Of a stretch of 64,000 nt of DNA, positions 24,051 to 35,336 are shown in pieces (the first letter of the stretch is position 1; each line of letters begins with the position of its first letter). The stretch spans positions 273,501 to 337,500 of the forward strand of contig PUQB01000101.1 of assembly GCA_003024785.1 (NCBI GenBank). Direction: 5' to 3'. Source of the stretch: Selaginella tamariscina (Eukaryota > Streptophyta > Lycopodiopsida > Selaginellales > Selaginellaceae). The notes below the pieces were generated by a model. That model was not told the DNA's origin, did not search any database, and saw only the letters and a program-made list of their open reading frames with translations. Both the position numbers and the translations under genes were made by a program.

Positions 24051-24603
24051 ATCTTTGACAGCTAGATGTATTAAAATTGTACATAACTGTATAGATATAC
24101 ATAAAATACGCATTTGTATGCAATATATAAAAGGATAAGGTTGAGAATTAAGTTGTAGTAAACAAAATCAACTATATCCTAAGGCAGTGAGAACCGTTGT
24201 AAATGAGGAACAAGAAGCTGATCTAATAGGTTGACCCAAGGTTAAACCATGGCTTGGTTGGTGAGAAATAATAATGAATGTGTTAAGTGAACTTGAGAAG
24301 GTGTTTAGGATCAACAATGTAGCCATTCAAATTCCAATAGCTACCCCAAGTGATTCAAATAAATAGAGAAAGGATGGGGCTGACTATAAATAATCCACGC
24401 TTTGGTAAAAAGGCAAAATCTCTGGACAAGCATAAGAGAAGAGGTCAAAGAGGACGGGGAAACTCCAAACCAATTAGGCATAGAGCGAAGGTAACACTGT
24501 TCGAGTTGGGTTATAAACACTAGGGAGAGAAATACTGTGTGACATGCTCTCGTATCATATATGCTGTCGCCGACTAAGGTCAGCGTTGGATAAGGGAAGC
24601 TGC

Positions 24604-24790
24604 CGCGACAATGGAGCCAAACACTGCATCCAAGAATATAGGCGTGATCGTCGATGTCAAGGCGGCAAGGCCGACACAACAAACAATCATGGATGTACAA
24701 GGACCAGAGGAGATAATCTGCCCCCTGTGTAGTGGTCAGCACCCCCTTTATAGATGCCCTAAGATGAACCTATTGCTAGAGAGCCTGACC
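24604..24790 (+). pseudogene. Zinc-knuckle (gag-like) ORF, copy A
   Basis: The frame from 24,611 reads MEPNTASKNIGVIVDVKAAR, then MDVQGPEEIICPLCSGQHPL and YRCPKM. The C-x2-C-x3-H-x4-C arrangement resembles retroelement gag zinc knuckles, though with one residue fewer before His than the classical CCHC. Copy B (58,382-58,887) carries the same knuckle after a longer basic open stretch. No protease, reverse transcriptase or LTRs are visible, so a captured host zinc-knuckle exon is equally possible. Confidence 0.45.
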
Positions 24791-25541
24791 ATTCCTGCAG
24801 CACTTCTGTTGGCAAATAAGTTTAATTTATTTATACATGTTGTATGTAGAATTGTTTGTTATTCTTCTATATATTATATAGTTTAGTATATATATATATA
24901 TATATAAATATAATTTTGTTCTTTCACATGTAAAACTATAATATTTAAATTTAAAAAGTTTATTATTTTATTCTATATTCATTTTAAGAAAATATATTCA
25001 TAATCACAAATATATAATGCATTTACATTTTTTAACAATTTTTACATTTGGTAGTGTCTTAGAAACTTAAATATTTCCATTTAATTATTATGTTATTAGT
25101 TTTAATTTTTTATAACATTCTTTAATTATAACGATCAAATTCACCTATCTAAATATGTAGTATGCAAGGTAAGTGATCTCACGTCAAAGGCGAGGCATAA
25201 CAATACATTAACAACATGGAAATCGCATAAGAATCGGATTGATTATATAAAAATTCCATTTTGTAAAATAATTTAGCAGACACGTTTGTATATCCCTCAT
25301 TTCTGGTTCTTGAAACTGAACTACAGTAGGTTCCTAAAAATCCCTTATTTTTTAAATATGTAGAAAATCTGCATTTTTGTTCAGCGAGAAGATGAGTATG
25401 TGAAGAATCTGCATTGTCTGTTCAGCCAAAATCGCAGCTCGCATACAGAAGCGGCCAGGAAGAAGCGGCTTTGCACCGCTTTTGAGGAGCTCGAGGAGCA
25501 TCAAATACTATCCGAGTCCTTAATCCAATCAGTGTCTTCAG

Positions 25542-25893
25542 ATGGCTTGTACCAAGCAGACTGCTCGCATATCAGCAGGAGGCAAGGCGCCAAGGAAGCA
25601 GCTAGCCACGAAGGCAGCCAGGAAATATGCACCAGCAAAAGGAGGCGTGAAGACGAGTTCCGTGGTTATGTATGGGCTCCAAGAAGAAGCTCAAAAATCC
25701 TGTGGATATAAAGACTTAATTGGAGAACATGCTGAAGAATAACTTTGAAATCTGCCCAACGGAAGAGCTTGTGGAGTCGGTCATGTATTGTTCCCACGAA
25801 GTAGAGGATTTTGCGGTCGTGATTGTCACATCAGAACTCGTGGCGGAGCTTATCCTGGAAATTTGCGAGAGAACAGAAGAACTAGGGTAAACT
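25542..25893 (+). pseudogene. Histone H3-like tail fused to unknown domain, copy A
   Basis: The ATG at 25,542 gives [20 protein letters not shown] then [17 protein letters not shown], a histone H3 N-terminal tail (residues 1-36) with R2C, K9I, T11A, S28Y and T32K. The histone fold does not follow. Instead the frame reads KTSSVVMYG, and a 2-base loss relative to copy B (about 25,680) shifts it. The continuation in the other frame is [20 protein letters not shown], then HEVEDFAVVIVTSEL and ELILEICERTEEL. An open stretch rich in Glu and Arg lies upstream (25,400-25,540). A truncated H3 with an accidental tail is possible, but both copies keep the downstream frame with mostly conservative differences. 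Confidence 0.6.
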
Positions 25894-26015
25894 ACTCAGA
25901 ATAAAGAGAAACTTCCCCAAGAAAGAACCTCCCGCAGGTGAGTTATTTATAGGAAGTGTGGTACGTCTTTAATTTCAATTCTATATAAATTATGCACATG
26001 TGCCTATATATTATG

Positions 26016-26068
<53 letters not shown>

Positions 26069-26085
26069 TAGGTGAAAACAAAAGC

Positions 26086-27007
26086 CTAGGACATTAACAG
26101 TTTGTTTACACGTCCGTAATCATAAGCTGCATACTTATATACATGTCTTTGGAGACGATGCATGTCTTTTCTGTTACTTTCATAGAAATAACCAAGTTTA
26201 AAACTTGGGCGGATTCCAAAATCATTTACGTCAGAGGTATTTTAAACGAATGGGCAGAGACACACAAACTAAAGACGTATTTCAGGAGTATGCTTCAGGG
26301 ACTGATACAATATGCATATACATACATATACATGAATCGTATATATACGCATGTCTAAGATGCATGTGTGTGCGTGAATCAGACGTATAAATGTACAGGA
26401 AAGCGAACCGGTGAGAGAGGTGCACATTGTACCGAGAGCATCCTACATAGAGTTGAGTTGTCAAGCGGCTGGTAGCAGGTGCTGATAATGCACTCAAGCT
26501 TGATGGGCTCCATTTGTGTCTATAGGATATACCTTTAGTATATTATAATGGAAATGTTTACTCCTATAAGTTTGTTTAACAAAAGGCCAGGACGCAGACG
26601 ATATATTAATGCATATACACAAAATTGTTTTGATGTAATACAATATGAATAATATAACAACATATTACTCTACAGTATTTCAATTTTTATCGGCCTTTCA
26701 CGCGATGTTAAAATTTGTTCAGTTTCTTAAATGCTTGAACATTTATATATATATAGTGTTCATTTTATTTAAATGCCTAGAAATTTCTTGTAAATCCTCG
26801 TGAATTTTAAATATTCTCTTTAAAACGTGTTCATCTGCTAAAGTTAATATTTTTCTCAGCGGTAGGTTCCACATTCGTGTTCTCAACCTGGAGATTATTA
26901 TCCTTTTATATATTGCATACAAATGCGAATATCTATGCAGTTATGTACAACTTTAATACATCTGGCTGTTAAAGATCAGCTGTGTAAACACGCAGTGATG
27001 ATATTCA

Positions 27008-27046
<39 letters not shown>

Positions 27047-27665
27047 TTGTATAAGTACCTTGTTTTGGATGTCAACTCCTGAATAGTGAAGCTGAGGAAA
27101 CAAATTTAAGACCCTGACAGATGTCAAGTCCTGGGCAACCATAGTAGTAAGCTTTCTATCTTATCCACATCTGTAGAGAAGATGTCCACGTGAATAATAA
27201 TCTTTAATTAAACTAAGACATTTTTCTCAAGAATTGTTATTAATGATGTTATTATGATTTTATTAATGTAATCTATATATTAATTTATAAACTACATAAT
27301 TAAAATACATCGTATAAAATGTAAAGTAAGTTGGTTTGGGTATGTGTAGAATATTTTTGCTGGCTAGGCACATAAAGTTTTTAGAATGCCACATAAACTA
27401 AAATATACTTAGCAAATCACTATGGGTTTATTCTTAATACACGTATACATGTACTATGCTGGAGTATCTGTATTTGTATCCATCTATAGTTTTTGTGGAT
27501 CTTGCTTGAAACAGCCAGTCCCGTTTCAAACATGTGTCTATCCTGAACTGTAGTTCTTAGCTGTAGAGTGCTGTAGAGTGGAGCAAGTTTTCAAGCTTCT
27601 TAAATTGATCAATGCGGTTTTATAGCAGTCATCGAGTTACTCATTCATTGTAGCTTATTCGATGA
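26086..27665. repeat. Extra segment in block I copy A
   Basis: Absent from copy B, where the two sides join at ttcacctatgaat/gtgtgtct near 57,118. It is a mosaic: 26,200-26,480 is found inverted at 43,170-43,340; 26,470-26,868 is direct with 11,160-11,526; 26,870-27,000 is inverted with 24,020-24,170; 27,057-27,200 is direct with 43,023-43,160; 27,410-27,560 is inverted with 10,690-10,860. A GC-richer stretch at 26,190-26,300 reads EITKFKTWADSKIIYVRGIL (unrecognised). This is nested mobile DNA related to the GDSL-unit flanks. Confidence 0.65.
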
Positions 27666-27734
27666 TGCTATCAACACACACACACGCCACACTTACAACA
27701 AACGCCGGTGTATCATACGTGTATGAATACAGGT

Positions 27735-27905
27735 GTTTGAGCTAATGAAGGCCTCGGAGTGCCGGCCCAATTATAAACCAGCTTAACAAGCGTGATCAAT
27801 TGATTTATCACTTTCAGAGTATGTAATAAAAACCTTTGGTGAGGACAGTGTTGCTCCTATTATTGGCCCTTTACCACCTTGCGGTAGGAGGCAGCCGGAC
27901 AACTA
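27735..27905 (+). other. Unidentified exon-like stretch in block I
   Basis: After a tacag acceptor the frame reads VFELMKASECRPNYKP, broken by stops, then EYVIKTFGEDSVAPIIGPLP. The start is faintly pentatricopeptide-like. The inverted copy at about 56,905-57,062 has lost about 34 bases inside this stretch. I cannot name the gene. Confidence 0.3.
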
Positions 27906-28182
27906 ATGGTTCTATACGTATGTATTTGCATCTAGAAAATACATACACATACGATGCATACCTATCATATAATGTGCTCTTTGGGCAGTTTCTCTTTATT
28001 ATATGTATTTAGAACACAAGTCACGTTCTGTATTTTGTATTACACACATGTCATGCTTTCCTCGACAGTGTGTCTCTCTGTGTAAGTGTGTGTGTGTGTG
28101 TTTCCCATTCATATAGAGCTAACACAAAGTCACATAAGTGGTGCCTCTTGTGGCCAGTAGTTGTATGGGTTGGCAATGTATA

Positions 28183-28189
<7 letters not shown>

Positions 28190-28223
<34 letters not shown>
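28190..28223. repeat. (CT)n microsatellite
   Basis: An uninterrupted CT run of about 17 units, followed by (AC)n at 28,240-28,251 and 28,339-28,354. The open frames across it are artefacts of the repeat. Confidence 0.9.
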
Positions 28224-28226
<3 letters not shown>

Positions 28227-28355
28227 GCAGAGGCCGACACACACACACACGCACATTTATCATTACGACCCATGCTATATATTCACATCATTCTGCATAT
28301 TTCTTACATGCACCAGGAGTAACACATGCGCTCGCACACACACACACACACACTT

Positions 28356-28538
28356 GAGACTTCCTGCTTTTGTAGCACGGGAACTGCTAAGATTCATTCC
28401 TCGCACACTTATAAATGTAAGTGTCTGTTGTGTGTGCACGTGCGTGTGTGCGTGTGTATGAGAGAGAGACATGTACTTTTATTCATGATATATTACAAAG
28501 TACAAGCTTTCATATTATAATAGTGGTGTGGTTCTCTT

Positions 28539-28570
<32 letters not shown>

Positions 28571-29207
28571 ACGCCTGATACATATGCTCGAGCTAAGAAT
28601 CTTGTAAAACCCGTCGTCAATAGATTTGTACTTGAGACGTACTGCAGTATGTCTGCCGTGAATCTCCTTCTCTCAGTGCATGAAACTTCCATGTGGGATA
28701 TATATCGAGTGACCGTCGTTTGCTCTGTTGAGAAGGTGCCCACGTGATTGTCAGATCAAGGAAAGCCCGTACATGTCTGGTAGTCCAGCTTGACGATTTC
28801 ACTAACCATGCAGTAACCATGTGATGTGATTTCTCATGCCCAAGAATATATAAAGGCCAGGAAGACAAAGGAATGCTCCGTATTTCGTTCTCTCTCTCTC
28901 TAGGATTCAAGGATGGGATACTTACAATCAGAATAGAAGCACTCCCCGAAGGATTATTTGAGCATTATATATTACAAGCTCTTTGTAGAATAGTCAACGT
29001 TACCTCTGCAGATAATGAGGTGGGGTCTTTGCATAAACACAAATACTTACATATACGTCTGTGTGAGATTTTATCTTTAGGACAATGTGTCTGACATACT
29101 AAGGGAAGGTTGCCTGCAAGACAGCAAATTTACTGTTCAGGTTCAAAGACAGCGTTTGGCAGTACTTAGTACATGTGAAACTGAGTGCACTGCTTCGACT
29201 TCATCAG
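28356..29207 (+). other. Unidentified exon cluster
   Basis: Three stretches have coding character and plausible splice signals: 28,356-28,418 (LPAFVARELLRFIPRTLIN, followed by GTAAGT); 28,906-28,998 (after tctctag, FKDGILTIRIEALPEGLFEH, then LQALCRIVN); and 29,075-29,207 (REGCLQDSKFTVQVQRQRLA). The opposite strand between them is also open (MVTAWLVKSSSW, FLDLTITWAPSQ). Similar sequence recurs at 10.2-10.7 and 55.9-56.5 kb. I do not recognise the protein. Confidence 0.35.
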
Positions 29208-29690
29208 TTAAATATCTCTCTCTCTAATTTAATTATTATTTTTATTTTGATAAATTTATTTCTAAGTCAGTTATCATATTTAACAGGATGAATCACCCAT
29301 GCCATATATTCCGTACATAGCCATTCCTGAATAATGCCACGTGGATTTACTATGGGGTTGTCCATGACACGTAGACACATACCTTATTATGGGCTGTTTC
29401 ACACCAACCTTTACTTAGCCCAAAACTTTTAAGTTAAATATGTGTAATGGAAAATTTTAAATGTAAAATAATCACACTAGTAAAGTTAAGGTCACCTTTA
29501 GTCACAATTACCATATTAATACGTAAATGTTAGTTTTTAAAATAATTTTCTTCACACCAAAGATTTTAATAAAATGTAGTTCTAAATAAAAGGTATTATC
29601 TTCACACTAACCATTATTTAAAACATGTAAAAGTAAACACTTCACACCAACAACTACTTATAAATTTTATTTAAAGCAAATCTTTTTCAT

Positions 29691-31080
29691 TCAAACATTT
29701 GCAATATATTGAGCTAAACTATGTTTAATGTTTTCTCCATTCAATTCCGATCGAAGTCTGAGCACCGGATCCTCCTCCTCCATATCAGCCACTCTATCCA
29801 ATCCAAGCTCTCGAATCTCTTCATTAACATTTGCATTCCCAATAACTATTAAAAGTTGTGTAGTAGACAGCATGCGTAGACAACGTTTGGAGCAGCAGTA
29901 GGCTGTAGACGAAGCTTGTGAGCCAAAATCTTGAACTTCCCTGGAAAGAAAAAAAAGGATAGCAAAATCTAGAAGTCTTGAGCAAAAAACATACCTTTGA
30001 GCAGACCAAAGGCACACTCAACAATGTCTCTTGCTTTTGATAACTCTTTGTTGTAGAATCGCTTTGTCACATTTAAGTTTGAAGAACGCCGGTACGGAGT
30101 CATGATCTCTGCACTACAAGCATAACCTTTATCTCCCAAAAGGTAAGGTTGCAGCACCAATGGAGCCTCTTGAACTTGGTGACTTGGAACTTGAATTGTT
30201 GGACGTTGCATCACTTCCTGTTGCTCTAGCCGCTTTCGAAATCCAGAAGTCCTCCACACACGACCATCGTGCACCGAGCCTGGCCAGCCACAACAAATGT
30301 CCATGAATTGTTTCTTGGTATCAACAATTGCTTGGAGGACAATGCTAACTTATGGTGCTTGACATAGACCTCTGGATCTTGTGATGGTTCCATTATTTCA
30401 ATCTGCGAGCAGTCAATGGCACCAGCTACGTTTGGAAGCTTTGTCACACGTGAAAATCCTTGTATAACCCCTAAATCTTCTGGGAACTTGATGAAGTCTT
30501 GAAGTCTCTCAACTATGGCCAAACAAGTCTCTAGAACAATCCCTGTAGCAGTGCTCTCCCCAATTCCAAACAACTCTGATAGTGTTATGAACTTGCAGGC
30601 ATTCCTGAGCTTGTAAAGTGTGCAGGCAACACGAACTCTCACCAAAACAGATTTCCGATAGTGTGTATCTTGCTTCAAAATTACCGGCTCTAAGATTTGA
30701 ACAAGCTGATCAAAAGCTGCTTTTCCCATGCCAAAATTCTGCTTCCATCTAAAGTCGTCAAAGATCTCCTCTACAAACCTATGAAACCATGTCACAGATC
30801 GTGGCTTGACCCACCAGGAACGGTGACATCCAAATCTAGAGTTGCTTGTTATCGCTTGCGCTAAAGTAGCTTGCACTTGTAGTAACTGCTCTAGTTGCAT
30901 ATTAGATTCCTCTTCTAAATCCTGGAGCTGCACTAGAAGCCTACGTCTCTTTCTCCCATTCTCTATTTTTTCTACAATTTCTAACCTTTGTGCCACTGCT
31001 TCATGTTGTTTCCTTTGCACTTGTCGCTGCTGGTGCCAGTGCAAAAGAAGGAACAACAAAAACAGCTCCAACTCCATCAT
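29691..31080 (-). pseudogene. Harbinger DDE transposase (DDE_Tnp_4 type)
   Basis: Exon 1 (31,080-29,995) and exon 2 (29,940-29,691) are joined by a 54-bp intron (GTATGT..TTCCAG). The N-terminal region is Gln/Leu-rich, then WFHRFVEEIFDDFRWKQNFG and a helix-turn-helix-like segment (LSELFGIGESTATGIV). The catalytic block GAIDCSQIEI supplies the first Asp, LLGDKGYA the second and VECAFGLLK the Glu, followed by GKFKIL and ACCLLHNF. GWPGSVHDGRVW is also typical of the family. Two lesions are visible: a frameshift near 30,350 (after YVKHHK) and a stop or frameshift just after LLHNF (about 29,866). The reading resumes as NANVNEEIRELGLDRVADME to the end. The catalytic residues are all intact. Confidence 0.9.
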
Positions 31081-31141
31081 CCGCTAGTTGGAACCTGAAA
31101 TAACGAAGGTTAAAATACTTCCATGGAAAAGGTCTAGCAAA

Positions 31142-32214
31142 CTATGAAGATGCAACATGCAAAGTACCAGCTTGCTTCTGCAGCAGAAGCTCAACCAGAC
31201 TTGCAAAATTGTTGTTCATTGCAGCAGCTGCCTCTCGCTCATTTACCAAGCGCTCATGCTCATTTGCCAATCGCTCCTTCTCCATCTGGAACATCTCCTC
31301 CTGTCTGCTTTTCTCAAATTCCAAAAACTTCGCATGGAGTTCTGTTCGGCCCCTGCTCCATTTCTACCATCATCTTCAAAGTTGTTGCTTGTCCCTCCTT
31401 GATCACTTCCACCATTGACTCAGTCTTTCTCCGCTTCAGTCGTCCACTAGATCCAGGTTCCTTGTCTCCAGCAACATGCATGGCTATGAACTACTTCAAC
31501 ATCTTCCTCGTCATCAGATTTCTTGTGGTTGCTGGCACGTGAGGTGTCATGCGAATGCTTATGCTGTGGTTGTTGTTGGCTGGTGTCTCTCAAGTTGACA
31601 GGCCTGATGTTTGGCTTGATCGCTAGAATCTCGTCCACTGCATCGAACACTTCTCTTGTTATTCTTGTTTGCAGCTTCCCGGGAACTAACGTTTGCTTCT
31701 CCTTCTCACCCAAACTGAAGTATTCAGCACAACCAGTGCTCTTATCATAGTCATGAATCTTCTTGTATGATGTTGCAGTGCTTCCCACCTTGCTTGACAA
31801 CTTCTGTTGGAGCGGTTCACACCATCCTCAGCAAGCTTCTTTGAGATTGTCTCCCACTTTTCTGCTGCAGAAACCATCCTTGCCCGTGGATCAACAACAA
31901 CAACCTCTTCAGACTCATGGTGCTTCGCTTCAACAGCAGCAACGTCTCTTCATTTGACCAATTGGATCCACGATCACGACTCTTCTTTTCTTTGGCCGTG
32001 ACCTTCTCCTCAGTAGCACCATCTAAAATGCAAAACTATCATGCATGCGTGCAATCTAATCTAGAAAATTACCTCGGAAACTCTTTTTTTGTGTGGAATT
32101 GTTGTCTCCTTCAGGCACCTCAACGACAGAACCTTAAGAAGAAAAGGGCCAAAAATGTGAGAAGAAAGCATGGAGTCTCAAGTTACAAACCTGATTTGTG
32201 ATTCATCTTCTTCA
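31142..32214 (-). pseudogene. Harbinger accessory Myb/trihelix-like protein
   Basis: This is the second Harbinger gene, upstream of the transposase on the same strand. Pieces in several frames read GSNWSNEETLLL, then AEKWETISKKLAEDGVNRS and CQARWEALQHHTR, a trihelix (Myb_DNA-bind_4-like) domain with its conserved Trp residues. LGEKEKQTLVPGKLQTRITR follows, then an acidic stretch (KKSDDEEDVEVV) and a Glu/Arg-rich coiled-coil C-terminus (RQEEMFQMEKERLANEHERL). A probable intron (GTAATT..TTTTAG) lies near 32,022-32,071. Frameshifts occur within the domain (about 31,940), after QHHTRRFM (about 31,770) and in the C-terminal half. In this superfamily the Myb-like partner helps nuclear import and DNA binding of the transposase. 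Confidence 0.82.
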
Positions 32215-32639
32215 TAGCAGCTGCCAAATCCTATCTGCAACTCACACCCTAAACCTGGTCACCACGCCTGTGTATTCAGTCACACCCTAAATCAAGTCGC
32301 CACACCTCTACTCAGCTTGCCGCACCTCTGCCATGCCCTTAATTAAAGGCTGTAAACGTTAGAAATTATACATTTAGCTAAATGTTAAAAGCACCATAGA
32401 AATTAAAAACATTTACACGAGACCTTTAACTTTAAAGTAATTGTACTTTTGGTGTGAAGAAATTTTGATTAAATATAACTTTTACTTTAGCACTTTTAAT
32501 TTATAAGTAAAGGTAATGTGGTGTGAAGAAAAGACGATTAAAATTCACATTTAACCCTAAGTAAAGGTTGGTGTGAAATGACCCTATATGTGTTAATTCT
32601 TTCAAAGTTACACACACACATGATTAAGTTATGCTAATG

Positions 32640-32800
32640 ATGATTGTTAAACAGTTTAGGGAAGCCTCCAAAGGAGAAAGGTTGCACCACCGACAGTGGA
32701 GTTATAACAGATCCTGCACTTGATCTTGCACATCTCTCTATTCCTGAAGATCTTGGAGTCCACGATGAAACACAGGATATAGTATTTAAACGTAATTGTG
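32640..32800 (+). other. Unidentified exon-like stretch, partly shared with 39.93 kb
   Basis: After aaacagtttaggg the frame reads GKPPKEKGCTTDSGVITDPA, then LDLAHLSIPEDLGVHDETQD. The segment from attaagttatgctaatgatg through tttagggaagcct also occurs at about 39,935-39,979, where the coding part is missing. It has coding-like composition but no recognised family. Confidence 0.35.
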
Positions 32801-33795
32801 CGCGGAATACCTTTACGTATATAGTACGTTTTAAGTATCTCTACGTACAAGCTCATCTGTATATATTCTTGTAATGACTATATATAGTTATATATTTGTA
32901 GTATATGTATATGCAAAGTATATAATAATATATAAATTAGTGTTTAATTTAATTATGTTAAACACGTTTAGGAGCATGGTTCATGGAGAGTTTCGAATGG
33001 GATTAGATGTTCCTATGGACGACTTGTCGGACCTTAGGATGACGATGTGATTATGGCGTGACACGTAGACAAGGTAGTGTCGGGAGACACGTCGACAAGT
33101 GCAGGCAGACAAGAGGACAAACTTGTCGGCATTGTAATTTTACATAGAAGAAGCGGGGAAAAGGTATGAATTTTTCTTTTTTTATATATACGTTTTGGGA
33201 GTATTTTCTTCCTTTTTTTGTTCTTTTTTTTAATAATTTGTAACAAAAGTAAAGGTCTGACATATCCGAGGTTTCACACCACAGGCAAGGATTATACTGA
33301 ATTGGGTTTAAGAGATGAGAGAGAGGTATTTGTTTAATCCCAAGTGATTAATAATTTACTGGTATTATTTCTCTCTTTGTGATTAATAATATATAATTAT
33401 AAATTTTATTTGCTAATGTTTTTGTTTAATATAAATTATATTGCCTAGTTTTAAATGAAATTATTGTTTTCTCTGTAGTTTTATTTAAAATTAATAATAT
33501 TGACTTGAGTTTTAAACATATGTGAGCATACATATATTGAATTAAATATTTATTGTATATATTATGCAGCTTATTATAGCGTATATTGTGCGTGTGTGTT
33601 ATATTTATATATATAATAGTTATTTCCCAAGTGATTATAATTTTCACTATTAAAAAGTTAACAAAATTAAACTCACTGTTAAATCTAGTTTTCTTATTTA
33701 ATTTAAAATTCAATATATATATATATAAAGAATTTACCTGGAAAGTTAAACTTAAAATATAATATTTTATGGGAGAGCTTCAACTATTTCTTTTA
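32801..33795. other. Spacer including the inverted copy of 9.69-9.85 kb
   Basis: The part 32,965-33,140 is the inverted relative of the 9,690-9,845 segment (tggagagtttcgaatgggat, cgtgacacgtagacaagg). The rest is AT-rich with no gene seen. Confidence 0.6.
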
Positions 33796-34181
33796 GGGAA
33801 CATTATCAAATTGCCCCTCTAGTTTTATGTAATCTAATTTAAAATAATTATGAAATTGGTCTTGAGTCATTAATCAACTTAATAATAGACACGCACACAT
33901 GCAATATTATATATTTTATCATTAAACAATATATTTACCATTTGTATTATATATATTTTAATCAACTTAATAATAGACACGCACACATGCAATATTATAT
34001 ATTTTATCATTAAACAATATATTTACCATTTGTATTATATATTTTAGCTCTAAACAATATATTGCATGTGTATGTGTGTTTCTGATTAGTAGTAAATTTG
34101 ACTCAAGGCCAATTTGATAGTTTTTTAAAACTAGAGGGTCAGTTTGATAATTACATAAAAGACCAATTTGATAATTTTCCC
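33796..34181. mobile_element. Solo Mutator-type MITE
   Basis: The same MITE as in GDSL intron 3, outside any GDSL sequence: GGGAACATTATCAAATTGCC at the left and GATAATTTTCCC at the right. Flanks TTTCTTTTA and TTCTTTCTA form a degenerate 9-bp duplication, so it inserted independently. It contains an internal tandem duplication (33,868-33,960 and 33,961-34,041). Confidence 0.78.
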
Positions 34182-34649
34182 TTCTTTCTATAATATCCAG
34201 CATTATCGTTATAAACTAGCTTAAATATTTTATTTTATTATCTAATATCATGTGCCGGCATGCATAAGTCTATGTATATGCATGCATGCACCATGCATGT
34301 AAATGTATATATACGATTATGGCATACATAAGTGCACATGCAAAGTGTTAAGTGTGTGTGTGTGGAGAGAGAGAGAGAGAGAGGGCTTATACAATACTTA
34401 CATGATATATTAGCATACAGCCACGCACACATATGCACATTCATATACAATATTTGACATATATATTATACTAGATGTGTAGAGAACTCGTCTACACACA
34501 CACACAGAGTGAACTATATATGTATACATACAAGGTGCAAGAAACCATCATATTACAACGATGTTTTAGAGCGGAGCTCGTTTGTATATAACAGGAAGGC
34601 TACCAGTTAGTGTATACCACTGTGTGTGTGTGCGTGTGTGTGCGTGCTA
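34182..34649. other. Microsatellite-rich spacer
   Basis: Contains GT/GA tracts (34,352-34,384) and CA tracts. Open frames here are simple-sequence artefacts. Confidence 0.7.
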
Positions 34650-34689
34650 TATATATATATATTCTCATGTCCCATACATACGTGAATAT

Positions 34690-35290
34690 ATGCACACACA
34701 CACGTGCATGCACACGCATATCTTCACAACAGAACTTCTACCAGCTACACAATCAGGAGGAGCACCGTATCCCATCTTTCCCTGGATCCACTCACGTACG
34801 TTCGTATTTATTCTCTCGAACCCATACTTAGCATAATACAATAATATTCCTCCATGTGCGAATACCTAACTCCCCACCGTGAATACGTTCTGATGGTCCG
34901 CCAGAAACCGACTGGATATCGGACCCCCCGGCCTCAATGCTACCCGCACACTCTCAGGTAACAATTTCATTCTCAAGTCTTCATATATGTCCAGCTATAT
35001 GCGTATACACACACATAAATACATACTTACCATCTCCAATTACGTACGACCATACACATACACACGCAAACACACGTGCGTACCTGAGGGCCAAGGCCAC
35101 ACTTCAGTCAAGCCAAGGCACGTGCATTGGTAAGCTGAAGGACAAGAATCACAACATAAGAGCTCGCCACGTTGCACAATGGAACTCACCTGAGATGTTC
35201 ATAATCTCATGGTTTCCGTTCATAATATGAAGCTCACCACCTTGCCGTTTTAATCTCTCAACGAAATATATCACTTGAAACACAGAATAC

Positions 35291-35336
<46 letters not shown>

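Larger units (their letters stand above)
24155..28893 (+). repeat. Duplication block I, copy A
   Basis: This 4.7-kb block recurs in inverted orientation at 55,938-59,025. It includes a zinc-knuckle open frame, the H3-tail open frame and two exon-like stretches. Copy A has an extra 1.6 kb (26,086-27,665) that copy B lacks. Independent indels in both copies show considerable age. Confidence 0.8.
29391..32584 (-). mobile_element. PIF/Harbinger DNA transposon, nearly complete
   Basis: The 3,194-bp element is bounded by terminal inverted repeats GGGCTGTTTCACACCAACCT (left, 29,391) and GGGTCATTTCACACCAACCT (right end, reverse complement, 32,584), continuing TTACTTAG on both sides. A 3-bp target duplication TAT lies at 29,388-29,390 and 32,585-32,587. 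Short subterminal copies of the CTTCACACCAA motif (29,549, 29,600, 29,640; inverted at about 32,450 and 32,520) may be transposase binding sites. It encodes the two classical Harbinger proteins on the minus strand, a DDE transposase and a Myb/trihelix-like protein. Both are frameshifted but otherwise well preserved, so the insertion is relatively young for this window. Confidence 0.93.

Noticed and set aside
24604-24790. Complete retrotransposon gag-pol
   Set aside because: Only a zinc-knuckle stretch is present; no protease, reverse transcriptase, integrase or LTR was found nearby.
25542-25742. A functional histone H3 gene
   Set aside because: Only the tail is present, K9 and R2 are replaced, and no histone-fold residues follow.
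27735-27905. Pentatricopeptide repeat gene
   Set aside because: Only about 12 residues look PPR-like, stops follow, and there is no second repeat.
28051-28472. Several overlapping open frames on both strands
   Set aside because: They arise from (CT)n, (AC)n and (TG)n runs that have no stop codons in some frames; composition is not protein-like.
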